Shown: positions 1 through 9,191, counted from the first letter of the stretch. The stretch: 36,349 nucleotides of DNA from JBMNCR01 sp049366695 (GCA_049366695.1 JBMNCR010000112.1:1-36349), one strand, 5' to 3'. The notes: generated by a model not told the origin, from the letters alone. A program made the numbers and translations.

Positions 1-70
1 ATTGTATATACTATCTCAATGTTAATTCAAAGATTATAATATTTTAGAATAGTATTATGAGAATTAGCTC

Positions 71-102
71 AAAAAAAGTAGCCCTTTTATACAAAGGGCT
101 AC
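71..102 (-). terminator. Intrinsic terminator, minus strand
   Basis: A perfect 10-bp stem (78-87 GTAGCCCTTT with 93-102 AAAGGGCTAC) encloses a 5-nt loop. Read on the minus strand it is followed by seven T residues (71-77). It could end transcription coming from the small gene at 462-671, although that stop codon is about 360 bases away. Confidence 0.75.
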
Positions 103-461
103 GGGGAAATAGCTCCACAAACACATAAAAATTTATAAACGAATGAAGGGCTAATTTTTATGGTGTTTATGAATATATTTTAATTTTAACATACTCTTTT
201 ATAATTTGTCTACATTAAAACTAACTTTATTCCATTTTATATGCAATAATAGAGCCTTGTTATATGTCATATTTATATATTGTATGTCATATATTCTAGT
301 AATCTATAATATAAAATACAATTATTTTAATATAGTTTGCTAAATTTTTATACTTAAGTATTCACTGGTAAAGTCATCACAGCATTCATCAGTGTTTTTA
401 ATCACTATTACTGTTGACATAAATAACTTATTAAAACACTACTTTTGTATGTTAGTTCTAT

Positions 462-671
462 TTATGCAAAAATACCTTTTATTAATACAAAAATGATTAA
501 TACTATACATGCTAATATTGCTAATGGAATAATTCCTGATATTATACATATTACAAATACAATTAGCATACACAATCCTAATATGAATTTTAAAATCTTT
601 ATTCCTAATGATAAAGATATTAATCCCACTAATATTATAAATAAAAGCATTATGAGTTCCAATTTTTTCAC
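462..671 (-). CDS. Small hydrophobic membrane protein, unknown function
   Basis: This 69-residue reading frame is almost entirely hydrophobic, with about three potential membrane helices and only a few charged residues at the N-terminus (MKKLE). The start at 669-671 is GTG with an AAAAGG purine tract immediately upstream. That spacing is tight, so the internal ATG at residue 8, preceded by GGAACTC, is an alternative start. It lies alone in a gene-poor stretch and is probably ended by the hairpin at 71-102. I recognise no family. The opposite-strand frame over the same bases reads as low-complexity Ile/Asn sequence and looks like its shadow. The composition is consistent with a small integral membrane protein, but nothing indicates a role. 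Confidence 0.45.
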   Translation of the reverse strand: MKKLELIMLLFIILVGLISLSLGIKILKFILGLCMLIVFVICIISGIIPLAILACIVLIIFVLIKGIFA

Positions 672-1187
672 ACCTTTTCTATTTTTTTATAATCTACCTA
701 ATACAATTGTATAACTTTACTATAGTAATAATATTAATAGAAAATTAGAATTAAATTAGAATCTTTTATATTAATTTTCCTCCCAATTCATACTTCTAGA
801 ATAAACTTTTTTCCAACCATTATATTTGCTACGCCATCTATCCAACTCATAATAATGAATTATGCTATATATATGCACAACAAGTAAGTGCTTTATCTTT
901 ATATGAACAGAAATTTAACATTTATAATTTTTCTTGATAATATTTTTTCTTGAGATAAAACCTGTCAATAACCTCATTTTTTTTATATAACTATATATAG
1001 CTATATATAGTTATATTCTATACATATTTAATAATTATTTAACCCTTAAAACTCTAATTGCATATGTACTCAAATAGTTAAAAACCATTCTTATTATAAA
1101 TAGTGTCTAATAAATTAAATGTATCAAACTTAATAATATATACATATACTAATAATTGAGTTATCAATTAATGATGAGGTGATTTAT
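672..1187. other. Gene-poor stretch upstream of asnB
   Basis: There is no convincing complete gene. It contains a short minus-strand open frame (771-878) rich in Trp, Tyr and Arg that may be a gene remnant, and a 32-nt perfect palindrome at 985-1016. I found no T-box, riboswitch or strong -35/-10 pair ahead of asnB. Confidence 0.5.
985..1016. repeat. 32-nt perfect AT-rich palindrome
   Basis: The sequence is a perfect dyad centred between 1000 and 1001. Each arm reads CTATATATAGTTATAT away from the centre. It lies about 170 bases upstream of asnB in non-coding DNA. It could be a cruciform, a transcript hairpin or an operator. There is no T-tract to make it a terminator. Confidence 0.8.
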
Positions 1188-3014
1188 TTGTGTGGTATCG
1201 TTGGTTGGATTAATACTAATGAAGATATATCTTCTTATAGTATAATTATTAATAATATGATGAATACCTTAAGATTTAGGGGACCAGACTCCTATGGAAC
1301 CTATATACATAGAAATGTTCTTTTAGGGCACCGGAGATTAATAGTAATAGATCCCGAAGGAGGTCAGCAACCTATGACAAAAGTCATAGGTTGCAATAAA
1401 TACACAGTTATTTATAATGGAGAATTATACAACACCGAAGAGTTGCGAGACCGTTTATCCTTAAAAGGATATACTTTCGATTCATACTCAGATACAGAGG
1501 TTCTTTTAACTTCTTACATAGAATGGAAAGAAGATTGTGTTAAGCATTTAAACGGTATTTTTGCTTTCTGTGTGTGGGATGAAAATAATAGATCGATCTT
1601 TTTAGCAAGAGATCAATTGGGAGTTAAACCATTGTTCTACACTACGTTAGGTTCTTCCCTCTTATTTGCATCAGAATTAAAAGCATTACTAGCCCATCCT
1701 GATATAGAGGCTTCAATAGATAAAGAGGGTTTGCTTGAAATTTTCGGATTAGGGCCTGCAACAAACCTTGGATCTGGGGTTTTTAAAAACATTCATGAAA
1801 TTCCTCCTGCAAATTACTTGACTTATAAATATGGTGATTTAAAAATTAAGGAATATTGGCAATTAGAAGCTTTAGAACATAAAGAAAGTTTAAATGAAAC
1901 AGTAGAACATACTAAATCCTTGGTAATAGATGCTGTTAAAAGGCAATTAATAAGTGATGTGCCTCTATGTACTTTTTTATCAGGTGGATTAGATTCAAGT
2001 ATTATTTCTACTGTAGCTTCTAATAATATGGACAGTTTAAAAACTTTTTCAGTAGACTATAGTGATAATGATAAATATTTTAAATCAAGTTTGTATCAAC
2101 CTAATTCTGATAGTTTATATATTAATGAGATGGTAGATTTCATTAATAGCAGCCATTTAAATATTATTTTAACACAAGAGGATTTAGCTGCTACATTATA
2201 TGATTCTATGAAAGCTAAGGATATTCCAGGTATGGCCGATGTTGACTCATCTTTATACCTGTTCTGTAAAGAAATAAAAAAATATGCTACAGTTGCTTTA
2301 TCAGGAGAATGTGCAGATGAAATTTTTGGAGGTTACCCCTGGTATACACGGAAAGAAGATTTATACTCAAATACTTTTCCCTGGGCTAAGTCTATTAATT
2401 ATAGGCTAAATGTTTTAAATAAGGACTTAAAAAAATTACCTCTCGAAGAATATGTTGCTGATAAATTTAATAACACTCTCTCGAAAGTTCCTAAATTAGA
2501 TGGCGAATCTGAGTTAGATCAAAAAATCAGAAATATGTTCTATCTAAACATTAAATGGTTCATGATAACCCTTCTTAATCGCAAAGATAGAATGAGCATG
2601 AGAAACAGCCTTGAAGTCAGAGTTCCTTTTGCAGATCATAGATTAGTCGAGTACGCTTTTAATATACCTGCTAAGTACAAATTACTTAATAATAGAGAAA
2701 AGGGGTTATTAAGAGAGTCATTTAAAGATTATTTGCCTGCAACCATTGTAAACAGGAAGAAAAGTCCTTACCCAAAAACTCACAACCCACTATATACTGA
2801 ACTAGTAAAAAATAAAATGAAAAATATTCTTAATAATAATAGTTCTCCTATCTTGGATATAATTGATATTGAATATGTTAATAATATAATAGAAACAAGT
2901 GGTTCTATTTTTAAAGCACCTTGGTATGGTCAATTAATGACAGGCCCACAGATTATTGCATTTTTGATTCAAGTAAACTATTGGCTTGAAAATTATAGAG
3001 TAAAAATAATCTAA
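1188..3014 (+). CDS. asnB: Asparagine synthetase (glutamine-hydrolysing)
   Basis: The enzyme converts aspartate, glutamine and ATP to asparagine in the cytoplasm. I chose the TTG at 1188 because it gives an N-terminus of Met-Cys-Gly-Ile, exposing the catalytic Cys2 of class II glutamine amidotransferases, and because GAGGTGA sits 5 nt upstream. A GTG at 1179 would bury that cysteine. The glutaminase domain covers about residues 2-190 and shows RGPD (31-34), the HRRL segment from residue 48, YNGE (76-79) and DTE (102-104). The synthetase domain follows, with the ATP-binding PP-loop SGGLDSS at 265-271. At 608 residues the length suits the AsnB family. It stands as a single gene closed by the hairpin at 3064. 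No nitrogen-regulatory site is evident. Related amidotransferases that modify peptidoglycan or secondary metabolites share this fold, so asparagine synthesis is likely but not proven. Confidence 0.93.
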   Translation: MCGIVGWINTNEDISSYSIIINNMMNTLRFRGPDSYGTYIHRNVLLGHRRLIVIDPEGGQQPMTKVIGCNKYTVIYNGELYNTEELRDRLSLKGYTFDSYSDTEVLLTSYIEWKEDCVKHLNGIFAFCVWDENNRSIFLARDQLGVKPLFYTTLGSSLLFASELKALLAHPDIEASIDKEGLLEIFGLGPATNLGSGVFKNIHEIPPANYLTYKYGDLKIKEYWQLEALEHKESLNETVEHTKSLVIDAVKRQLISDVPLCTFLSGGLDSSIISTVASNNMDSLKTFSVDYSDNDKYFKSSLYQPNSDSLYINEMVDFINSSHLNIILTQEDLAATLYDSMKAKDIPGMADVDSSLYLFCKEIKKYATVALSGECADEIFGGYPWYTRKEDLYSNTFPWAKSINYRLNVLNKDLKKLPLEEYVADKFNNTLSKVPKLDGESELDQKIRNMFYLNIKWFMITLLNRKDRMSMRNSLEVRVPFADHRLVEYAFNIPAKYKLLNNREKGLLRESFKDYLPATIVNRKKSPYPKTHNPLYTELVKNKMKNILNNNSSPILDIIDIEYVNNIIETSGSIFKAPWYGQLMTGPQIIAFLIQVNYWLENYRVKII

Positions 3015-3063
3015 ACAACCAGCGGCTTAAAGGCAATCCTTTAGAAGCTGTTAATATAGATAT

Positions 3064-3089
3064 GCCGGATTAATGAATCCGGCTTTCTT
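3064..3089 (+). terminator. Intrinsic terminator of asnB
   Basis: An 8-bp perfect stem (GCCGGATT / AATCCGGC, loop AATG) is followed by TTTCTT. It begins about 50 bases after the asnB stop. A weaker hairpin (around 3023-3052, AAAGG/CCTTT core) lies between the stop and this stem. Confidence 0.85.
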
Positions 3090-3160
3090 GCATATTGGCA
3101 TAATATTGTATATACTTTATTATATCAAATTTTAAGTAAGTATTTAAGGAGAACTTATAT

Positions 3161-4135
3161 ATGTTAAAATCTAAAGACAGGGATAGTTATTTTGATAATT
3201 GCAAATATCTATTGATTTTATTTGTAGTTTTAGGGCATGCTATTGAACCTCTTATTAAATCTTCCTCCATAATATTTACCGCTTATAGTATAATGTATCT
3301 ATTTCATATGCCATGTTTTATTTTTATAACTGGCTATTTTATGAGACGAACAAAAAATATAAGTAAAGCTGTAATTAAATATACTAAGATATACATAATA
3401 GTTCAAACAATATATTTTATAGTAATTAAGTATTTTATGAACTATGCCTCTATCAAGTTAACATATTCTAATCCATATTTTACATATTGGTTTTTATTCG
3501 CTTTAATTTCTTGGTATATTGTATTTCCTTACCTTAAAGATATTAAAAGTTTTATCTTTATTTCGATTATTCTAGGTATTTTAATTGGATATGACACTGC
3601 CTTTGGAAGGTTTCTATCTGCTTCTAGAATTATGTTTTTTATGCCCTTTTTTGCATTCGGTTATTATGGAAAAAAAGAATGGTTACTATATTTAAAAAAT
3701 AGCAAGCTAAAATACTTAATTGTATTTTTTTGTATCTGTCTTGCAATATTTATATACAATGATAATACAATTATTAATCGAAGTTTATTATATGGATACC
3801 AGTCATACAAAGCAATGGGCTTTGATGTTTGGTACGCCGGTTTTTATAGACTTGTAGTTTACATATTACAAATTATTTTTTCTTTAACTTTTTTTCTACT
3901 AATTCCAGAAAAAAAAATGTTCTATTCTAATTTTGGAAAAAACACCCTATATCCATATGTTACACATGGTATAATTCTTAAATGCATGCAAATTAAAGGC
4001 TTTTATGACATTGCAAAAGATGAATTGCTATACCAAATATTATTAATCATTTTTAGCATCGTCTATACTACTTTATTATGTACTTTTAGAATAAAATTAC
4101 ATAAGGTTAATAGTATCCCTAATGCTAATTCTTAA
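3161..4135 (+). CDS. Acyltransferase-3 family membrane protein
   Basis: This 324-residue polytopic protein belongs to the acyltransferase-3 family (OafA/fucose-4-O-acetylase type), which moves acetyl or other acyl groups onto extracytoplasmic sugars or cell-wall glycans. The N-terminal family signature is visible: an FDN start to the first helix, then VLGHAIEP with the conserved His near residue 28, followed by FHMPCFIFITGYF. About ten membrane helices follow, and a late THG motif sits near residue 267. RBS AAGGAGA precedes the ATG by 9 nt. It has its own strong terminator and follows asnB co-directionally, but across a terminator, so it is probably transcribed separately. There are no glycan synthesis genes nearby, so the acceptor cannot be inferred. 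Confidence 0.8.
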   Translation: MLKSKDRDSYFDNCKYLLILFVVLGHAIEPLIKSSSIIFTAYSIMYLFHMPCFIFITGYFMRRTKNISKAVIKYTKIYIIVQTIYFIVIKYFMNYASIKLTYSNPYFTYWFLFALISWYIVFPYLKDIKSFIFISIILGILIGYDTAFGRFLSASRIMFFMPFFAFGYYGKKEWLLYLKNSKLKYLIVFFCICLAIFIYNDNTIINRSLLYGYQSYKAMGFDVWYAGFYRLVVYILQIIFSLTFFLLIPEKKMFYSNFGKNTLYPYVTHGIILKCMQIKGFYDIAKDELLYQILLIIFSIVYTTLLCTFRIKLHKVNSIPNANS

Positions 4136-4156
4136 TCATAAATCACTGCAATAATA

Positions 4157-4198
4157 AAAAAAACCTCAGAAATATTTAAAAATATCCCCGAGGTTTTT
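4157..4198. terminator. Bidirectional terminator between convergent genes
   Basis: AAAAACCTC (4159-4167) pairs with GAGGTTTTT (4190-4198). The A- and T-rich ends provide a U-tract on either strand. It serves both the acyltransferase (+) and ilvE (-). Confidence 0.8.
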
Positions 4199-4205
4199 AC
4201 TATTA

Positions 4206-5267
4206 CTAGATAACACTTATCCAATTAAATTTATCTTTTATATTTCCATATTGTATTCCCGTGATTGTATCGTAAAGTCTTTGAGAAATATTTCCTATCT
4301 TATTATTGTTTAATATAATATCTTTCCCTTTCCAACCCAGTTGTCCAATAGGCGATATTACAGCAGCAGTACCTGTAGCAAAAGCTTCTTCTAACACCCC
4401 TTGCGAATGCCATTCAAACACTTCATCAATTGTAAATCTTTTTTCTATTACTTCCATTCCCCAATCTTTTATTAGTTTAATAGCACAATCCCTTGTGATT
4501 CCACCTAATATACTCCCTGAAAGTGGTGCTGTGTAGACTTTTCCTTCTTTCACAAAAAAAGCATTGCTAGTACCTACTTCTTCAACGTATTTTCGCTCAA
4601 TTCCATCCAACCATAAAACCTGAGCATATCCTTTTTTATTCGCTTCTACTTGAGCAATTAGGCTTGCCGCGTAGTTCCCTCCAGTTTTAGCTACTCCTGT
4701 CCCTCCTGATACTGCTCTAACATACTTATCTTCTACATATATCTTTGTAGGGTTTAATCCCTCTTTATAATAGGCTCCCACTGGAGATAAAATAATCATA
4801 AATTTATATGTTGACGAAGGTCTTACTCCTATGTAAGGATCTGTAGCAATTACAAATGGTCTAATATATAGTGATGTGCCTTCTGTCTTAGGTATCCATT
4901 CTTTATCTAATAGCACTACTTCTTTTATAGCCTCAAATACTTCTTCCTCGTTCAATTTAGGAATACATACTCGTTCATTAGACTTATTAAGCCTGTTGAT
5001 ATTGTCTCTTACTCTAAACAACTGTATATCCCCACTTGAAGTTTTATATGCTTTTAATCCTTCAAAAGTTTCCTGTGCATAATGAAACACCATAGAAGAA
5101 GGATCGAATTGCAAAGGACCATATGGTTCTATTCTAGGATCATACCAGCCATCATCTTGTTTATAATCCATTACAAACATATGGTCTGTAAATTTTTTAC
5201 CAAAGGAGAGATTGCTTTCATCAGGTTTCTCTTTAGCATTTTTTATTTTTGTAATTTTAATGTTCAT
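4206..5267 (-). CDS. ilvE: Branched-chain amino acid aminotransferase
   Basis: This fold-class IV PLP enzyme catalyses the last step of leucine, isoleucine and valine synthesis (2-oxoacid plus glutamate) and the reverse degradation. At 353 residues it matches the longer BCAT type found in many Firmicutes and eukaryotes. Visible motifs are the ETFEGLKAY region (about 66-75), RP near 136-137, and GTGVAKTGGNY, in which Lys194 is the likely PLP Schiff-base lysine. EEVGTSN lies downstream of it. GGGAGATGAG precedes the ATG. It lies 74 bases after the FAD-dehydrogenase gene in the same direction and may be the last gene of that transcript. No leader-type attenuator or T-box was seen in the short gap. 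Confidence 0.93.
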   Translation of the reverse strand: MNIKITKIKNAKEKPDESNLSFGKKFTDHMFVMDYKQDDGWYDPRIEPYGPLQFDPSSMVFHYAQETFEGLKAYKTSSGDIQLFRVRDNINRLNKSNERVCIPKLNEEEVFEAIKEVVLLDKEWIPKTEGTSLYIRPFVIATDPYIGVRPSSTYKFMIILSPVGAYYKEGLNPTKIYVEDKYVRAVSGGTGVAKTGGNYAASLIAQVEANKKGYAQVLWLDGIERKYVEEVGTSNAFFVKEGKVYTAPLSGSILGGITRDCAIKLIKDWGMEVIEKRFTIDEVFEWHSQGVLEEAFATGTAAVISPIGQLGWKGKDIILNNNKIGNISQRLYDTITGIQYGNIKDKFNWISVI

Positions 5268-5341
5268 TTAACTCATCTCCCGACAATTATTCTATTAAAT
5301 TATATAACAACATTTTTTTTTATTCAATATTAATATACTAC

Positions 5342-6949
5342 CTACTCATATTTTTCAATTATCTTGTATGCACATTTTATACCATCTATCGATGCACTCA
5401 TTATTCCTCCTGCATAACCTGCTCCTTCTCCAATAGGATACAAACCGATTATATTATTTGATTGTCCAGTTTCATTATTGCGCATAATTCTAAAAGGCGA
5501 TGAAGTTCTTGTCTCCACCCCAGTAAGTATTGCATCATAAGTATTAAAACCACTTAATTTATTATTAAAATGTGGTATAGCATTTTTTAAAGATTTCACT
5601 ACATAATTTGGCAAACAACAGGATAATTCTACTAATTCAACACCTGGTCTATAAGACGGTTTGATCTCTCCAAACTTTTTTGACTGTTTATTTTTAAGAA
5701 AGTCTCCTAACAACTGACTTGGAGCGTTATAATTTTTTCCGCCTATATCATAAGCTAGTTTTTCGTACATCCTTTGAAATTTTATTCCCTCTATAGGATT
5801 GTTGTTAAAATCTTCTGGAGTGATTGTAACAACTATTGCACTATTAGAATTTTCAGCATCTCTTGCATAATTACTCATCCCGTTAACAACCACACCACCC
5901 TGTTCTGATGACGAGGCTACTACCTTTCCTCCAGGACACATGCAAAATGTATATACACCTCTTTTATTTTCAAAATCCTTAAAAGTAAGCTGATAATTTG
6001 CAGCTTTTAAAAATGGATGGTCACAATACTTCCCATATTGACTTTTATCTATCATAGTCCTTTTGTGTTCAATCCTTAAGCCCATGGCAAATCCTTTTGC
6101 TTGGCATTGAATTCCTTTTTCATATATTATTTCATAACTATCTCTAGCACTATGGCCTATTGCTAAAATAACCTGATTTGAATAATATGCATCTATATTA
6201 TTTACTATTACACCTTCTATTTTTTCATTCTTTATAATAAAGTCAGTTACCTTAGAATTAAAAACAACTTTTCCACCTAATTTAATTATTTTTTCCCTAA
6301 TATTTTTTATAACATTCCTCAACTTATCAGTCCCTACGTGGGGTTTGTTAAGATATAAGATTTCTTCTGGTGCTCCATGTTCAACTAAGCATGTCAAAAC
6401 TTCTCTACATAAAGGATTCTTTGCTCTTGTAGTGAGTTTACCATCAGAAAAAGTACCGGCTCCGCCTTCTCCAAATTGCACGTTACTTTCTTCATCTAAT
6501 ATTCCTTTTTCCCAAAAATTATCTACATCCACTTTTCTATTATCAATGTCTTTACCTCTTTCTAAAACTATTGGATTATATCCCTGTTGCGCTAATTTTA
6601 ACGCTGCAAAAATCCCTGAAGGGCCAAATCCTACAATTATAGGGCTACGTTGGGGCTTATTTTTTGATATTGTATTTATTGTATTTTCATATTTTTTCTT
6701 AGAGTTGATAATTGAAAGTTCATATTTTTTTTTATACGGTATAATTATTTTACTATCATATTCAAAAGTAAGCGAATAAATAAAATATATTTCCCCATAT
6801 TGTTTTCTTCTAGCATCTACTGATTTATTAATGATTGTAAAATTTCGTATTTTTTTTTCATCTAAATCTAATAACTTACATATATACACTTCAATATTTT
6901 GTGTAATTTTTTCAATTGAAATTTTAAAATTATTTAATTTATAAATCAT
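5342..6949 (-). CDS. FAD-dependent dehydrogenase (COG2509 type)
   Basis: This 535-residue flavoprotein belongs to the uncharacterised NAD(FAD)-utilising dehydrogenase family common in Clostridia. The dinucleotide-binding motif GFGPSG (about 107-112) is followed by a β-strand ending LERG. The family signature FGEGGAGTFSDGKL is clear, and near the C-terminus GEGAGYAGGI forms the second FAD-contacting loop. About 100 residues precede the Rossmann fold. I moved the start from the upstream in-frame ATG (6982) to 6949 because AGGAG lies 7 nt before it; the extra N-terminal residues would read through that RBS. It follows cdaR at about 177 bases. In many clostridia a homologue sits next to cdaA-cdaR and glmM, so the association is conserved, but the substrate is unknown. 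Confidence 0.82.
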   Translation of the reverse strand: MIYKLNNFKISIEKITQNIEVYICKLLDLDEKKIRNFTIINKSVDARRKQYGEIYFIYSLTFEYDSKIIIPYKKKYELSIINSKKKYENTINTISKNKPQRSPIIVGFGPSGIFAALKLAQQGYNPIVLERGKDIDNRKVDVDNFWEKGILDEESNVQFGEGGAGTFSDGKLTTRAKNPLCREVLTCLVEHGAPEEILYLNKPHVGTDKLRNVIKNIREKIIKLGGKVVFNSKVTDFIIKNEKIEGVIVNNIDAYYSNQVILAIGHSARDSYEIIYEKGIQCQAKGFAMGLRIEHKRTMIDKSQYGKYCDHPFLKAANYQLTFKDFENKRGVYTFCMCPGGKVVASSSEQGGVVVNGMSNYARDAENSNSAIVVTITPEDFNNNPIEGIKFQRMYEKLAYDIGGKNYNAPSQLLGDFLKNKQSKKFGEIKPSYRPGVELVELSCCLPNYVVKSLKNAIPHFNNKLSGFNTYDAILTGVETRTSSPFRIMRNNETGQSNNIIGLYPIGEGAGYAGGIMSASIDGIKCAYKIIEKYE

Positions 6950-6972
6950 CCATTGTCTCCTATAATATAAAT

Positions 6973-6995
6973 ATCTAGGCAAACCATACCTAGAT
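6973..6995. other. Hairpin in the cdaR/FAD-dehydrogenase gap
   Basis: A 7-bp perfect stem (ATCTAGG / CCTAGAT, 9-nt loop) lies 24 bases before the dehydrogenase start codon, in its 5' leader on the minus strand. The T-run (TTTTT) follows the stem on the plus strand. On the minus strand the tail is only moderately U-rich (ATTTATATTATA). It may be a weak internal terminator or a transcript-stabilising stem. Confidence 0.45.
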
Positions 6996-7126
6996 TTTTA
7001 TACACAAAAATAGTTTAATTTCTAAATCAATATAAACCGATTACATTAATAATAACAAATTTCTTATTGCTATTACAATTCATCTCAAAGTTTAGTTATG
7101 AAATATTTATTCTCTATAAAAATATA

Positions 7127-8359
7127 TTAATTAGCATTATCATCTAATTTTTCAGTAGCAGTTATTACTACCTTTTCCGGTTCTATAGTAATTACAGATA
7201 TATTATCAATTTTTTCCATCTGAACATCAAGTGTGTTTTCTCCAATAACAATATTTTTCAAATCTATTTGAAGATGAATATCATCCGATATAATTTCTTG
7301 TAAATCTTCCTCTTTGCCTTCTAAGACAACTTTGAAACTTTTAGCACTTTGTAATTCTATATCAAAATTATCCGGCTTATTTACAAACTCTACATTTGAT
7401 ACTTCATATTCTTTCTTTTGTATTTTTTCTACAAGTATTTTTACTGTTACAGTGCTTTCACCATCAACAACCTTTACACCTTCTGGTAATATTAATTTCA
7501 CTTTTTTTTCTAATGTAGTATTTATTTTATCTATATTAATATCTTCCGTATTTATTGTCTCAATGTCCGCTATAAAATCGCTTTTTGCCCCAATGGTAAT
7601 ATTCTCTGTACTCACTACATATTGTGCAATCACATAACCTTCCATTGGTGTCCCACTTATTTGAGGAATTATTTCAACACTTTTTGTTTTTCCAATAGCA
7701 ACAGTCACGTCAACTTTTTTCGGATTAGTAATAATACCTTCTACTTTATTATTATCTTTATCATATGCAAATAATTCAACAGATTTATTCAAATCATCTT
7801 TAGCACCATCTATATCTATCTCACCACTTACTTGATTTATGGATTCTAGTATATTCTCCGGTCCACTTATAGTGATATTGCTAGCACTTACATTATATCC
7901 AAGCATGGCATAACCCTTGCTTGGCCCCCCCAAAACATCAATATCTAATGAATATTCACGCTGTGTTAGTTTGTCCACCTCTATTTGTATGTTGCTAGGA
8001 CTAACTTCTACTAATGCCACTATATCCGGTATTCCTTCAACAGTCACTTGCAAATCATATGTATTCTTTGAATCGATACTAGATAAATCAATTGATGCAG
8101 ATATATCATTTCTTAGATTATATAAAACACTAGTTCTACCTGATACCGTAACATCTACTGAATAATCTTTGCTTTCAGATAGTATTAAATCATAATCTGA
8201 TAGTACTTCTTGATTTTTAAATGTAACAGGTATGTTGTTAAATTTTTGTGTAATATTAGGATCAACTTCTCCAATAACATATATCCAAATTATAATTGCA
8301 ATTAAAACAGATACTATTATACTTAATTTAGGCTCATTCTTCTTTCGCTGGCTTTTCAT
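7127..8359 (-). CDS. cdaR: CdaR, YbbR-domain regulator of c-di-AMP synthase
   Basis: This 410-residue protein has a single N-terminal membrane helix (about 13-32) after a basic stretch, and an extracytoplasmic part made of repeated YbbR domains of about 80 residues. The repeats can be followed by recurring elements such as VTVSGRTSVL, ITISGPENIL and ITIGAKSDF. In characterised Firmicutes CdaR binds CdaA at the membrane and modulates cyclic di-AMP synthesis. The start overlaps the end of cdaA by 26 bases, so translation is probably coupled. No signal-peptidase site is evident, consistent with an anchored protein. Identity rests on domain pattern and operon position. Confidence 0.9.
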   Translation of the reverse strand: MKSQRKKNEPKLSIIVSVLIAIIIWIYVIGEVDPNITQKFNNIPVTFKNQEVLSDYDLILSESKDYSVDVTVSGRTSVLYNLRNDISASIDLSSIDSKNTYDLQVTVEGIPDIVALVEVSPSNIQIEVDKLTQREYSLDIDVLGGPSKGYAMLGYNVSASNITISGPENILESINQVSGEIDIDGAKDDLNKSVELFAYDKDNNKVEGIITNPKKVDVTVAIGKTKSVEIIPQISGTPMEGYVIAQYVVSTENITIGAKSDFIADIETINTEDINIDKINTTLEKKVKLILPEGVKVVDGESTVTVKILVEKIQKKEYEVSNVEFVNKPDNFDIELQSAKSFKVVLEGKEEDLQEIISDDIHLQIDLKNIVIGENTLDVQMEKIDNISVITIEPEKVVITATEKLDDNAN

Positions 8360-9191
8360 TATTATGATTCCCCCAGAACTTAAATTTCATAGGTTTTTCT
8401 TCTTCCGGTAAAAATTCATCCATTAGAAACTTACCAAGAGTTTTCTTATCAAGATATCTATACAATTTTCCAGTATTCGCATATGAAATCACACCAGACT
8501 CTTCTGATACTATTATTACTATTGCATCAGAATTTTCTGACATTCCTAAACCTGCTCTATGCCTAGTTCCAAGAGTTTTACTAACATTTTTATTTTCTGT
8601 TAAAGGCAATAAACAAGATGCAGATTTTAATCTATTTTCACTTATTCTTATTATTACAGCACCATCATGCAACGGAGTATTGGGAGTAAAAATATTTAAC
8701 AGAAGTTCGCTACTAATTTTTGATTCTAAGTAAGTACCTGTCATCATTATATCCTCTAACCCGGTTTCTCTTTCCAATACTATTAATGCTCCTGTTTTAT
8801 TATTAGACAATTCATTAATAGCTTCCATAATCTCATCAATAGTTTTCTTAGTTTCTGTCACATCTTGTATCCAATTTATTTTCAAAAAACTAGTTCTACC
8901 TATACGCTCTAGTGCTCTTCTTAACTCAGGCTGAAATACAATAATCAACATAATAAATCCAACACTCATTAAATTAATAAGCAAAAAATTCACTGTATGT
9001 AATCCTAACCATCCACTTAATTGAGTTGCAAGCAATATAAATAGTACTCCCTTAGCTACTTGTTCAGCTTGGGTGTATCTTATCCATCCAATAATTTTAT
9101 AAACAACAAAAGCCACTATTATTATATCAATAACACTGGATGGTTTTATCAATATTAACATATCATTGAAAAAATCCATGACTTGATCCAA
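8334..9191 (-). CDS. cdaA: Membrane diadenylate cyclase CdaA
   Basis: The enzyme condenses two ATP to cyclic di-AMP, the messenger controlling potassium transport, osmolyte uptake and cell-wall homeostasis. Three membrane helices (about residues 18-37, 45-62 and 67-86) precede a DisA_N cyclase domain. Its signature motifs are DGA at 176-178 and RHR at 210-212, both intact. At 285 residues it has the usual CdaA length. The TTG start is supported by GGGGGTG about 9 nt upstream; ATG at residue 5 is possible. It is the first gene of a cdaA-cdaR pair and the genes overlap. The glmM gene that usually follows in Bacillus and many clostridia is not here; a FAD dehydrogenase and ilvE follow instead. 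Confidence 0.94.
   Translation of the reverse strand: MDQVMDFFNDMLILIKPSSVIDIIIVAFVVYKIIGWIRYTQAEQVAKGVLFILLATQLSGWLGLHTVNFLLINLMSVGFIMLIIVFQPELRRALERIGRTSFLKINWIQDVTETKKTIDEIMEAINELSNNKTGALIVLERETGLEDIMMTGTYLESKISSELLLNIFTPNTPLHDGAVIIRISENRLKSASCLLPLTENKNVSKTLGTRHRAGLGMSENSDAIVIIVSEESGVISYANTGKLYRYLDKKTLGKFLMDEFLPEEEKPMKFKFWGNHNNEKPAKEE

Noticed and set aside
445..714. Plus-strand open frame of 89 codons
   Set aside because: Its translation is low-complexity Ile/Asn/Thr sequence, with no RBS. The minus strand over the same bases encodes a plausible membrane protein.
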